This document shows positions 1 to 10,445 of a stretch of DNA of 64,000 nt, piece by piece (positions within the stretch are counted from its first letter, which is position 1; every line of letters begins with the position of its first letter). This DNA comes from Leptasterias polaris (taxonomy: Eukaryota; Echinodermata; Asteroidea; Forcipulatida; Asteriidae). The notes beneath the pieces were generated by a model. It had not been told where the DNA came from and made no database searches. It worked only from the letters and a program-made list of their open reading frames with translations. The position numbers and the translations under genes were made by a program. Location of the stretch: NCBI GenBank assembly GCA_037783415.1, contig JAZGTN010000025.1, forward strand, positions 806,001 to 870,000. Direction: 5' to 3'.

Positions 1-264
1 GATGTCCGTTTGGGTTTCAACAGCGCCCTCGGCGGTAAATTCCGAATTCAAAACCTTAAAGGTGAACTCATTTTGCTCTCCGATCCCCTGCTTTAGATCC
101 GTCTTGACGTAGTAAATTCTGTCGTAGTAACTTGGAAATTCCACGATCTCTGAAACTCGAAGACCAAAGAGTCTTTGCAGTAGAACACTGACGTCATCAA
201 TGGTGAGTAATGGTTTACTGGAGCGGCGAAGTTTGACCGGTTTGGCTGACTCGCTGTCCGCCAT
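1..264 (-). CDS. Hydroxylysine kinase-like protein, first coding exon (partial, runs off window)
   Basis: Reading minus from the ATG at 264, 88 codons stay open to the window edge. The peptide (MADSESAKPVKLRRSSKPLL...) aligns throughout with the first exon of the complete HYKK-like gene at 50,464-45,045. Shared blocks include SKPLLTIDDVSVLLQRLFG, the YDRIYYV(K)TD block, QGIG, and the VLNSEFTAEGAVETQT end. In the family this N-terminal segment belongs to the phosphotransferase lobe that binds nucleotide; full-length enzymes phosphorylate 5-hydroxylysine in lysine degradation. The start is chosen because it matches the paralogue's start. The remaining exons would lie to the left of the window. 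Divergence from the other copy is substantial, so this is an old duplicate. Whether it is an intact gene cannot be judged from one exon. Confidence 0.8.
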   Translation of the reverse strand, partial: MADSESAKPVKLRRSSKPLLTIDDVSVLLQRLFGLRVSEIVEFPSYYDRIYYVKTDLKQGIGEQNEFTFKVLNSEFTAEGAVETQTDI

Positions 265-837
265 TTCTCTTCAATCAAACAAATCCTGATACTGAAAAAA
301 CATAATAAAACAAATCAGCTAAGTTTGAAGATCACTATTTTGTTTATTTAACCACACAAGAATTAATTTTTATTTTTGCGATCAGCTCAACATCATTCTG
401 TGACTCGAGACCTAAAACTGCATATTTTGGGGATCACGTACCCATGTCTCTTGCTCTACGACCTTTTCGAAACCACCGAGCCTCCCTGACAAGGATGATT
501 GGCCGATTGTTATTAAACAAGCTTGGAATTGGAAGGCCATAACCCATTGGAAGGCCGTGTCCAAATTGACGGCTACAGCTTACGGCTAGATTCCCGCGTC
601 ATCGCGCGTTGAAGTTTAGTAGGTTCTTAGCAACACTCTCAAGAGTGTAAGCATCAGTCGTATACCCATAGCACCAATTCGAATGTGGCCTTACTGATGG
701 GATTGCTGCTTCCAGGGGACGTCCTCTATCGGTGGAATAGACGCGAAGTGTATATCGTGTTGAGTTTTGCTCGGCCGCCCCACCACCGGTACGGTCTCAC
801 CTCACCAAGACCGCTGGGGTGGGCAGATGCAGAGTTC
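265..837. other. Intergenic stretch, no gene seen
   Basis: No credible coding region. The stretch 480-680 (twice containing GGAAGGCC) looks like dispersed-repeat sequence, but no ends could be found. Confidence 0.4.
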
Positions 838-958
838 AGACAACTCGTCCATCGGACAACTCGACGGGTCGAACAACTCGACCGGTCAGACAACTCGACA
901 TGTGTTGACTAGTCGTCAGTGAGACAACTCGACGGAGTGCCAACTCGACGGAGTGCCG
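838..958 (+). repeat. Short degenerate tandem repeat with core ACAACTCGAC
   Basis: The decamer ACAACTCGAC or a close variant recurs about seven times (ACAACTCGTC, ACAACTCGAC, AACAACTCGACC, ACAACTCGACAT, then two adjacent CAACTCGACGGAGTGCC units). It has no coding meaning. Confidence 0.6.
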
Positions 959-1259
959 GCCTTGCGTGCGTAAGAGTAAAAATGCAGGGTAATAAAGGGA
1001 TGTATAATACGTCCCAAAAATGTAAGTGGTTTATGTTTTCAAGGCGCCACCATTATTAACAATTTTGTGTGCTCATGGTGAAACTTGCATATTCCTTTTA
1101 TTTTGTTCCCATTGTAAATAACTGCTTTATTAATCACATTTTGAAGCGCCTCTACATTTCCTATAGACCGTGTAAGTCTCGCAACGATAAGGTTAAACTG
1201 GTCCCCTGTCTTTATCCGCAAGGATAAAGACAGGCACTGGTCTTACAGGTTCAATGATT

Positions 1260-1545
1260 AATTGGATACAATGATTTCATTGGATAAACATTCTGTGGCA
1301 TATAGGCCTATGTGTTATGATTAGTCCGAGGTGATGTAGTTTGTCAGCTTGCACTTTCGGTAAGCAGCGTGTGCATAAAGTTTACATCATGTATAGTGTT
1401 GTTTTATACAATATCATGGATGTGCGTGTGAATTGACTACGAATCTCCGTGTGAAATTAATGCAACATCCGGTCGGGCTGGTATCTGGCGTTATTCACAA
1501 GCCTCGAGGTGTGACGTCAGATGTTCAGGCTAAACGATAAAGTCA
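1260..1545. repeat. Dispersed repeat, copy 1 (partner at 48,807-49,110)
   Basis: The stretch shares an ordered series of near-identical blocks with 48,807-49,110: TTCATTGGAT, GTGTTATGATT, GTCCGAGGTGAT, GTGTGCATAAAGTTTA, GAATTGACTACGAATCTCCG, TGGCGTTATTCA, and TTCAGGCTAA. Both copies have the same orientation. No ORF or terminal repeats were recognised. It is a mobile repeat of unknown class. Confidence 0.7.
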
Positions 1546-2465
1546 CCATTGAGTTTCCGGGCACCTTACAGCCCTCAGCTATGGGAGATTAACTTGGGTG
1601 CAAACAATTGGCTGGTTTTGATTTCTGCCACACCATCTTTTTCAACCCCCAAAAACATATTGGTGGAATGGTTATATTTAAAACTTACAATGTTATAAAT
1701 AAAAATTAAATGAAAACTGGAAACTTAAAGGGTGTGTACAACATTGGTAATTGCCAAAGAACTGTATCCAAACTTGATGCGACCTAAAATATACACGAAC
1801 AAACAAACCTGTGAAAGTTTAAGCTCAATCGGTCTTCGGAAAAACCCCATTATATGTTTTAAGGGAACGAAATGATTTTATGGGAACGAAATGATTTCGA
1901 GGTAACGAAATAATATTGATTTTTTTTGTTTACCTTTTCATTTTTGTATTTTTACCTGTCCCTTTAGGGGCTCCGTACTTTCCCGTGCTATAGTTTCTTA
2001 TTTTACACACGCATGGTAAAAACTGCCAGCTAATGTTTTATCTCCCTAACAAATCCTGCACCCGCCGCAAAGGCCAACTCTATAAATGACCATGAAACAT
2101 GACACTATTATGGTTATGCTGACAAGAACCGACATTTTCGCAATATTTCCAAACAACCCAATAAAACATAATAATTCAAGCATGTCTCTACAATGGTATT
2201 TCTCTACAATAATGTATGTCTTGACTTCGGGGCGTTGTTTGGCATTGTCAGTATTCTCCAAAACATTTTATGACCTACAACAGGCTGGCCTGACAATGTT
2301 AAAGGCGCCTGGCACTGGTATTTTGTCAAAATAAAGCTTTTGTCATTAATATATAAATTTGTATGAGATGGAATGTGAATAAACAATTTACTAAGGTTTA
2401 AAAAATTGTGTTTTTATTTTATTTACAAATTTAAGAATAGGCCCCCCTTTACATGGCGCTGTTCG
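1546..2465. other. Non-coding stretch with an echinoderm-type repeat
   Basis: No gene seen. Within 1,733-1,870 the order 'attggtaattgccaaaga ... aacaaacctgtgaaagttt ... agctcaatcggtc' parallels 19,960-20,000 (aacaaacctgtgaaaattt, gagctcaattggtc), so the two loci share a dispersed repeat. The rest is AT-rich without features. Confidence 0.5.
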
Positions 2466-2959
2466 TGACGTCAATCGAGGCGGGATATTTGAAGAGAAAA
2501 TGTGTAGTCTGGCCCCGTACATTACATCTGGGTACCTGATCGGTATGATGCGTATTCCCATGCGCGTTTCTATGTCTTAAAAAACGGAAGATACGAGCTG
2601 AGTGCGGTCATAACGAGAACACGGATAATACGAGGTATTTTAGCGGTACCGTCCTCAAACTATTATCGGATCGGATTGGCCATACAGCTCATGTCGATCC
2701 GAACACCAGAAACATTTCGCTGGTAACCTACGCTTGAAATGCTACTTCCCTTGCACACTTGGACAACTACCAACGAAAAAAACGTTCAGCATAGGCGCTA
2801 CGCAGTAAAATTGTCACATCATGGTCACATGAACGGCAAGTTTGACATCACTTTCCTATGATTTTTATCTTAAGTTATACAAAATATTAAATTTATATGA
2901 TTAAATAGTCAATAAAAATGCATTTATTAGTGATGTTTTTGTGTACAGGATGCTCCGAA

Positions 2960-3206
2960 ACCGAGGAATTCATTACATGGCACATCACAACAAATTTTGT
3001 CATGTAGCCATGCACGATCTTATTTCAAGAAATTGCATAGCGCTGAAAACGACGTCGGACCGGACCACTTTGCCCTCGTTAGCCTGACTTTCGATGCCCA
3101 TAACTGCCTTTTTGAGGATCTGCAGGAAAAAAATGCTGGCTGACCCCATCTTTAGTCGTTTTGCTGCATCCAGCAGCAATACACCTGGTCGGCATTGCCG
3201 GAAAAA
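2960..3206 (-). pseudogene. Decayed THAP-domain coding fragment (P-element-like)
   Basis: On the minus strand an ATG near 3,203 opens MPTRCIAAGCSKTTKDG followed by SQHFFPADPQ. This is the start of a THAP zinc-binding domain: C-x4-C, then the H-x-FP block. Further on, in the next reading frame, comes a segment with W, V and R-T/A-K-W-S-G-P-T-S-F-S-A-L-C, matching the middle of the THAP consensus. A frameshift near 3,105 and an in-frame stop just after the LC pair break it. THAP domains occur in P-element transposases and host transcription factors. With no further exons this is most likely transposon debris. The sequence TGACGTCAATCGAG (about 2,468) is inverted at about 3,333, which may be part of the element's ends. 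Confidence 0.55.
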
Positions 3207-3673
3207 TGAAAGAAAATCCCTTTTTTGGATAACCAAACGAAACGTACAAGCTCACTACTTGCACGTGTGTATACAACGTAAATGCAGGCAACTTCGAGGG
3301 GGGTCGATGTTCGATCGCGGCGAAGTCTTTCTCGATTGACGTCACAAAAAGGGATGGGCGGAGTCACCCCCAAACAACTTTATCTATTTTTTAAACATAT
3401 AAATCCTGTTAAATAATTACTCAAACAATGTTTTTATTGTTAATATACATTTACTCTTATGTAAAAAAATATATATTTATATTTCCAGGTGCCTTTAAAC
3501 TTTTGGTACATCCGCGGGGATGAAAGGGAATCGCCGTGTGTACACGGAACTCAACAAGCATAATAGGAACATTTCACGGAGCACACGCACATCGCCTTAT
3601 TATTAGCATAATAAGGTCACTACACCGATACAGTCGTGAATAATGGCGCTAAAAACAGCTGTAACGTTGATGA

Positions 3674-4010
3674 TTAAAACCCCGCGAAAACCACTTGTTT
3701 AAACCATCTATTTAGTATGTACACAATTGCCGTGATTTCGCACATGCGCACAAACACAACTTTGCCACTTTTGTTTGTGACCAAACTCAACATTTTCTGT
3801 AAAGATTCATGAACTGAAATACCTTCCATGATTAGTCGATTTGTTTCCAACAAATTCAACACTATTTTTGAATATTTGTTTAACTTTGCTACAAACTATG
3901 GCTATCTGTTTTTTATTTGCAGTTTTCCAACCCCGGATGGCAAGAACTCGGGCTGTGACGTTGCAATAGAAAGGTCTATTACACCGAGCGTTTACCTGTC
4001 GGGTGCGCGA
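3674..4010. repeat. Dispersed repeat, copy 1 (partner at 33,415-33,650)
   Basis: About 220 bases with the order CAACATTTTCTGTAAAGATT, AATACCTTCCATGATT, CAACAAATTCAACACTATTT, CTCGGGCTGTGACGTTGCAA and AGAAAGGTCTAT recur in the same orientation at 33,425-33,645. The CTCGGGCTGTGACGTTGCAA block also occurs at about 60,757. Neither strand encodes a recognisable protein. The class is unknown. Confidence 0.65.
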
Positions 4011-4054
4011 CGTGTGAGGGCACACAGTAGAATAAAAAACAAGGCTCTTGAAAT

Positions 4055-4430
4055 ATAAACATTCAAATAACAAGATCCGCAAATTATGTACATCTAAAAA
4101 AGAAGAACTGCTACATATGTACATCCCAAAAACAAGAACTGCTAAATACAGACATTCAAAAAACAAGAACTGCTAATATAGACATGCAAAACACAAGATC
4201 CACCAAAAAACAAGAACTGCTAAATACAGACATTCAAAAAACAAGAACTGCTAAATATAGACATGCAAAAAACAAGATCCACCAAAAAACAAGAACTGCT
4301 AAATATAGACATGCAAAAAACAAGATCCACCAAACATAATGATAGGCCTACTTCCCAAAAACAAGAACTGCTAAATATGGACATCTAATAATATGTACTT
4401 TCAAAAACAAGACTCGCAAATACTTGCAAA
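4055..4430 (+). repeat. Minisatellite with AACAAGAACTGCTAAATA-type units
   Basis: Roughly ten degenerate units are built from ACAAGAACTGCTAAATA, (T)AGACAT(G/T)CAAAA and ACAAGATCCACCAAA in alternation, with a higher-order period near 48 bases. Open frames across it reflect the lack of stops in the unit, not coding. Confidence 0.75.
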
Positions 4431-4679
4431 AAAAGCAATTTATACTTGTGTGGCACCAATGGGCTTTCGTAGTACGGAAACCATTACATGAGAAGAAATA
4501 ACTTGTGTATCATGCAGGCACTGCTCATTCTTTGGGAAATGTACACAAAACACCATTGGAGCGGTTTGTTTGTTGCTGCCATTTCTCAACGGATTAAAAA
4601 CACAAATCCTGAAGAAAAACGATTCTGACAATATTCCTAATGCACTGAATGTGGTCTCCAGTCAAACTGTAAAAATGAC

Positions 4680-4950
4680 CCCCTCTATAGGGTGCACCCC
4701 ACTAAATAGGGAAAAAACATATCGTCGTTCTCATTAATATTTTGTAGGCCCTCAAAGTATTATCGGTTAGACAGATTTGAGGGCCCATTAAAAGGGATAC
4801 AGTGTGTAAAAAAAACCTGCCCAATTGTGACTTGGGGGTTGTTGACTTCAAACTTGAGGTATTTTGGATGACATAGGCCCTTGGGACATTTTTCAAGATT
4901 GATGCTCGGACGTTTGGAAAATTACACCGCTGCATGGGGGTTGTTCTATT
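4680..4950 (-). repeat. Dispersed repeat, copy 1 (inverted partner at 43,610-43,905)
   Basis: The reverse complement of this stretch matches 43,610-43,905 block by block: GGTGTAATTTTACA/AATTACACC, TCCGAGCAT, AATCTTGAAAAATGTCCC, CATAAGGGCCTATGTCA, AAATACCTCAAGTT, and the CTATTTAGT(A/G)GGGTGCA end. A weaker copy of the neighbouring part lies at 21,220-21,560. No terminal repeats or ORF were recognised. Confidence 0.65.
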
Positions 4951-5329
4951 AAAAAAACATCTCGACCCCCCTCGACCCACGTCCCCCTCGATCTACGCTA
5001 CCAGTACCATTTTGCTAGGCCATGCATATCTCATTGCCAGCCCGAGCCAAGCCTATATTTACCACCCGAGTTCGATACGGCCAACTCATCACGTGATGAT
5101 CAAACTGCTGTCGCAGCTGCTGCATTTCCGGCATCCTGTACGGCCAATAATATCGCTCCCGCTCACACTCAAGAAGTAAAGACCCGGTCCGTACACATGA
5201 TTTTGGTATAACGTTTGTTCGTCAGTGTCCATCACAACATAAAGACTAGTTCATTGCTTCATGACATTATTTGTGAAAATAAAAGGGAAACTGACGCTCC
5301 GTTTTGTATGGTGTTCTAAAGACGACAGA

Positions 5330-5573
5330 TATGCGTCGCGTCGTGCCGTCGCGTCGCCTATTCCGTCGTCCGTCGCGTCGTCCGTCGCGTCGTGCCGTCG
5401 CCCGTCGCGTCGTGCCGTCGCCCGTCGCGTCGCCTGTTTTTCAATTGATTTGCATGGTGACTTGGACATCCGTCGTCCGTCGCGTCGTCCGTCGCGTCGT
5501 GCCGTCGCGTCGCCCGTCGTCCGTCGCGTCGTGCCGTCGCGTCGTGCCGTCGTCCGTCGCGTCGCCTGTTTTT
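5330..5573 (+). repeat. CGTCG minisatellite, left arm of the 5 kb element
   Basis: Units such as CGTCGCGTCGTGC and CGTCGCGTCGTCC alternate, with one non-repetitive interruption at about 5,430-5,472. No stop codon occurs in several frames on both strands, which produces arginine/serine/valine-rich spurious ORFs. Confidence 0.85.
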
Positions 5574-5869
5574 AAATTGATTTGGACCTTATTTTCGCCA
5601 AAACGTTCTTCACTTTTCTGTCAATTGGTGGCGCTCTGATGAGTCTGATGAGGTCGTCGAGATTCTAGATGGCAGATGTGTATAGTTTGATCAATCCCTG
5701 CTTGCCGTGTCATCTCAACAATTATCCTTTTAATTGTAAATACATGTCAAGTATTAGTTTTTACTACCTCGGCCTCCCTACCATGCCTACTAGCCTGTAA
5801 AATAAAGCAATGTCAACAGCAGCATCGTAGGAAAAATACTACCTAAATTATTATTATTATTTTATTAAT

Positions 5870-6960
5870 TTTTTTCTTTTGAGTGGAGCTCTTATAGACT
5901 CCGTTTATTCAACTCAAGTAATTATAAGTATATACATCTCCTATGGAACATTAAAGCAAGTACTGATAGATCAGTACACAAGTACATATAGGTTACTAGA
6001 AACTAAAGGACAATGAACAAAGTTGATATTACATATCAAACAAAGGCAAGATCAAAACATGAAAAAGCAACCTAGTACAAGATAAAAAGATTAAAATTAA
6101 GGCCTACACAAAGGACAGTAACTGAGAGGTGACAAAATTCGATTTTGATCAGAACATAAACTTTGGACTCTCGTCTTCATTGAAAGTACACAGGAATTTG
6201 TACAATTTGTTAAAATTACTTGTTTGGAGCCTATATTCCTCTCCCTTAGTAGAAATGATCTGAGAGTTTCTTTGTAGGTCTTGATAATGTTTGTGTTTGT
6301 GAAAACGTTGTCCTCATTGAAGACCAGATCACACCGGATTCTCCAAATAACATTGATCATCATGCCAACAATTATCATAGATACAAATGACAAATTCATA
6401 CATACAATTCTTATACAATCACTGAGACAAAAGAAAAAACGGCAGCCAGTTTGTTTCCTAATTAAAAATTCGACGTATAACCAGGGTTCAACCACCTCAT
6501 TACAGTATAGAAACAAATGTTCGACAGTTTCAGTGTCGGATTTACAGAAAGGACAGTCGACTGTATCTATGATTTTCATGCGTTTAAGTTTATCTCGGGT
6601 TGGCAGAATCCTGTGATAAAGTCTTAAAAGGTGTCCTTGTCTTTGGCGTCCATAATATTGTTCATGTTTAATTTGGTCCAAATATTGGCCCAGTCGAACT
6701 TATCAGTGAGGCCTAAAATCGAGGCCCACTTTTCCTGTGCTTTTGGAAAAACAAATTATTTGACCTTCAATGATTTGTACATTAATTTCGTGGTAATTTT
6801 AGAAAAAGGTACCAAACCCTGATCCCCATGGTCAATTTGGAATTTCAGCCACCTGCTTGGATGGTTATTAGGCCCACAACGTTTTTCTTTGAAGAGGACA
6901 GGATTGATGTTTTGTTCGAAGACGTTTAGCTATGCGTGGCCAGCAGTGATACGATTAATT
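5870..6960 (-). pseudogene. L1/Tx1-like LINE, C-terminal fragment
   Basis: On the minus strand a decayed frame runs from about 6,890 (SLKVK stop, then KAQEKWASILGLTDKFDWANIW) into an ORF ending at 6,097. The latter contains LLRLYHRILPTRDKLKRM, DCPFCKSDTETVEHLFLYC and further C-terminal sequence. The CPFC...E(T/H)xxHLFxxC arrangement is the zf-RVT zinc finger found after reverse transcriptase in L1/Tx1-type LINEs. Frames are interrupted by stops, so the copy is dead. The T-rich plus-strand end near 5,850-5,880 is its probable 3-prime end. Its RT portion continues beyond the nested LINE at 7,896-8,138. Confidence 0.75.
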
Positions 6961-6968
6961 TTACACTT

Positions 6969-7895
6969 CAAGGTTCAAGGTTCAAGGTTCAAGGTTCAAG
7001 GTTCAAGGTTCAAGGTTCAAGGTTCGTTTATTTCCACAGTATCAAAAAAGCAAAAGGCAATAATAAATACATCAAAAGTAATCATTACATAATGCAAAGT
7101 AAATGTTTTACAGCATAGGTTTGAAGAATATTACATGTAAACAAAAAAAGCATTATGTGACACTGCAGAGGGATCCATTTAAAAAGCAAAGCTTGTAGGC
7201 AATGGTCCCTATAGTGACATGCATATGCATTGAGATTAAAAAATAATGTTAAGTGAACCGTGGAGGTCCGTGGTCGAGTCGAGCCACCAATAAACAAATA
7301 TAATACAGGTCTCAATGCACATGCATGTTACAAAGAAAAATCAGCAAACACTATAATACCACCTCCATGATAATACAATCAAATAACGAGCACAAACAAT
7401 GGACTAGGACTAACACAACAATCAAACACAACAATCTTGCCGGTCAACGAAATCATGAGTGATGCAAAAGCAGCGTATCCCTCGATGAATTTAACATAGT
7501 GTGGCTATGGATGATATATACACCATGGATCCCATAGGAGACCACCCGAGTCTGCACTGTGGTATGGTTCAAAATACAATGTACATCTGTAAAAAACTCA
7601 TCAACAATAAGATTTCAGTATATCAGCTTTAAAGACACGTTTAAAAGTAAACAAGCTTTTGGAGGCTTTAAGTTTTTCATTAAGCATGTTCCAAAGCATA
7701 GGTCCCTCATGTTTAATAGTTTTAAGAGCGAGGGAAGTACGAGTGTAAGAAATGTGATAATTAGAAGCTTGGCGGGTGAAATTGGAATGTACATCTGAGT
7801 TTAAAGAAAAAATTGATTGAATAGCAGAAGGTAATTTTTTACAAGTGAGTTGATACATGAGGGACCCAAGCTGAAGACAATAAATATCATTCACT
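6969..7895 (-). pseudogene. LINE 3-prime fragment with (AACCTTG)n tail, nested in the Tx1-like LINE
   Basis: On the minus strand the ORF ending at 7,601 reads SNYHISYTRTSLALKTIKHEGPMLWNMLNEKLKASKSLFTFKRVFK in pieces typical of the extreme C-terminus of many non-LTR reverse transcriptases (GPxLWNxL..xK...S...FK). Downstream is a non-coding tail ending in eight copies of AACCTTG (plus-strand CAAGGTT, 6,969-7,024), the short-tandem-repeat tail typical of such LINEs. It separates the C-terminal part (below 6,960) from the RT part (7,896-8,138) of the Tx1-like LINE, so it inserted later. Confidence 0.7.
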
Positions 7896-8138
7896 TTAAA
7901 ATTGCATATTTATGGAAAAGGGGATCTGTATGTGCGTTAAATTCAGCAAATGATATTTTTTTCTCCCCGGTACACCACATGTCTGTTCGTCACCTATTAT
8001 GAAAGGCATGGCCCTTTTTAACCTATTTGTGAGAACTTTGGCCAACAGTTTGTAATCTACATTTAAAAGGCTAATCGGTCTCCAGTTCTTGAGATCAAAT
8101 TTACCTAAATTATTATCACATGGTTGGTGGGCTTGCAC
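7896..8138 (-). pseudogene. L1/Tx1-like LINE, reverse transcriptase fragment
   Basis: The minus-strand frame contains [20 protein letters not shown] followed by [20 protein letters not shown], the conserved first RT blocks of L1/Tx1 LINEs. It belongs with the C-terminal fragment at 5,870-6,960; the two were separated by the nested LINE. Truncated and out of frame after GVPGR. Confidence 0.75.
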
Positions 8139-9890
8139 AAAATTACTTTATTGATTATAAAGCGATGAAAAATTACTTTATTGATTATGAAGCGATGACC
8201 AAAAGCAAAACCATAAAGCAATAAATCAAGTGAATTCTAAACCAAGACCAACAGTAACACTACTGAACTAACAGGATTTATAAAAACTACTAAAAACAAC
8301 AAAACACATGTGCCAAGGAAGGTTACAAATTAAAATCAAAATGGCTCTAAAATCGAGTCCATAGCAGTATGACTTGAAACAGGCAAAACTTAAAAACATG
8401 AAGAACCACCAGTACATAAAATCAAAGAAGTGATGGTGGGAGAACACACAAGCTGCTATCTGTAAACTATAATACATTTAATGGGTGACTTAATTACCAC
8501 TACTTAAGGATTAAGGATTAAACAAGAGGGTTGTTTATTACAGACGATTCCTTGAAATGAACTTGTACCATCAGGGTGCTACAAGAGATTAAGTTGGAAT
8601 AAACAGTAGAAGGGAACATATTAGACACTTGTCTCTCCGTGGTCCTTTCTCTATGCTCCTACTGAACACGGTTTTTCTGGACCTGTTACATAATAAGCCA
8701 TCAAAAGGGAGAAACTTCCTCTAGCAGTAAACACAAGAAGTAAAATTACATCAACAAACTCTCACACCAAATTTCAACCAAACAGATAATTATTGTTACA
8801 TCCTTCCCTTTATAAACTTTGAGTGGGAAGGGGTAAACTTCTCTAACAATGAGAAATGTTTCGGAAGAAAAAGGTGATCAAATTAACTAGTGTTCATTAA
8901 TAAAGTAAATTTTCATGGCGAATATTCAAATAGAATTACTGGCTGGAAATAGTAAGTTTGTTACTTTCGGTCATTTCCCATTGTTTTGTTTTTTTGTTTT
9001 TTTAAACAGAAGTTATGTGTGCATGCCTTTTTCACAGTAAATAATAATATGCCATAATATGACAGAAGAGTTAATTTACCAGAGTACATGTAGTAGTGAT
9101 TAAAGTGGTAATTGGCCCGTTTATCTTAAAATATGTAATATCAATAATATTTGTAATGACAACGGATTAATATATCGCCTTTCGCAAGCCTGAAAGTTCA
9201 TAAGTAGCAACAATTATGCAAAAAGGAGGCAAAGACAAAAATTCTTTGTTTAACACCAAATCATTAAAAAAAATACATGGTCATGAGTCCTTGGTGTTTC
9301 TAACATTAAAACAAAATACATGGTCATGAGACCTTGGTGTTTCTAACTTGATGATAAATTTGTAAATGTTCATTTCAATACTGATTGGGCAATAAATTAC
9401 GGAGTGACACAATGGTCGAGTATGATTTATCTGTCACTAGTCATGTCAATATTTAGCAGGTTTATTAACTGATACCTTTCATTTGGCCTGAACGGCTTTT
9501 CCAAATTGACGGTTTCATCTTTGAATTGTTAACATGTGTGAGATTTTTAGAAGTGACAGAGTTATGGATCACACAGTAGAGAGTAACGTTACACGAAGTG
9601 ACACATTACAAGAAACAAATCACTTTGAGAAAACTTGAAAACGGTGTATAACATTAATAATGTGCCATACATTTCCATCGGTAACTTGCTCTGATAGCTC
9701 CCTCGGAAGCTCGGAACATGGGGGTTATTTTCGATTCATCAATGACACTTCAACCACACAACAACAACATCATACGTCTGTCATCATTTCACAAGTACAT
9801 GGACAAGAGTGCCACTGAAAAAGTCATTAGTTTTTGAACTGTACCATGATGCACAGTCTCTTGCAGCGCCACCAGGAGGCACAATATATA
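8139..9890. other. Interior of the 5 kb element without recognisable genes
   Basis: No protein-coding sequence recognised. Two small local duplications are visible: a 31-bp unit AATTACTTTATTGATTAT(A/G)AAGCGATGA (about 8,142-8,200) and an approx. 40-bp unit AAATACATGGTCATGAG(T/A)CC (about 9,270-9,345). Confidence 0.5.
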
Positions 9891-9899
9891 GGACGAGCT

Positions 9900-10270
9900 A
9901 CGCGACGGGCGACGCGACGGACGACGCGACGGGCGACGCGACGGGCGACGCGACGGCACGACGCGACGGACGACGGGCAACGCGACGGCACGACGCGACG
10001 GACGACGGCACGACGCGACGGACGACGGACGACGCGACGGGCGACGCGACGGACGACGCGACGGACGACGCGACGGGCGACGCGACGGACGACGCGACGG
10101 CACGACGCGACGGACGACGGCACGACGCGACGGACGACGGATGTCCAAGTCACCATGCAAATCAATTGAAAAACAGGCGACGCGACGGGCGACGGCACGA
10201 CGCGACGGGCGACGGCACGACGCGACGGCACGACGCGACGGACGACGGAATAGGCGACGCGACGGCACGA
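9900..10270 (-). repeat. CGTCG minisatellite, right arm of the 5 kb element
   Basis: Reverse-complement counterpart of the left array (units GGCGACGCGACGG, GGACGACGCGACGG, GGCACGACGCGACGG), longer than the left arm and with the same internal interruption (about 10,138-10,180). Spurious ORFs are open in several frames on both strands. Confidence 0.85.
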
Positions 10271-10445
10271 CGCGACGCACATCTGTCGCCTTTAGAACAC
10301 CATAGTTTTGACATCCTGAAATGACTTGCTTGTGAAGTCTTATATACGCGCATGTGCGTACTTAATTTGTAGATGCATAGCAACCACGAAAGAGGGCGCG
10401 GTCTAACTCGTTCGTGCAGCACGTTTTCTTCCAGATGGCATTTTT

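Larger units (their letters stand above)
5301..10310. mobile_element. Approx. 5 kb TIR transposon with CGTCG-rich terminal arrays (IS3EU-like?), with 6-bp TSD GTTTTG
   Basis: The element proper is 5,307-10,304. The left end reads TATGGTGTTCTAAAG and the right end is its exact inverse, CTTTAGAACACCATA. Both are flanked by GTTTTG (5,301-5,306 and 10,305-10,310), a 6-bp target duplication. Each end continues inward as a long array of CGTCG-based units (left 5,330-5,573, right 9,900-10,270) in inverted orientation. Both arrays share the same interrupting segment, which includes TTGATTTGCATGGTGACTTG (about 5,445 and, inverted, about 10,155). No transposase was recognised inside; the interior holds LINE debris. 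A 6-bp TSD with TAY termini matches what I recall for IS3EU, but this is an inference from the ends only. Confidence 0.75.

Noticed and set aside
5330..5573. CRISPR-like regular repeats
   Set aside because: Units are contiguous CGTCG minisatellite without unique spacers, in an animal genome, and form transposon arms.
5304..10282. Arginine/serine/valine-rich open frames over the CGTCG arrays on both strands
   Set aside because: The repeat unit lacks stop codons in several frames; no start context, no domain, no conservation beyond the repeat.
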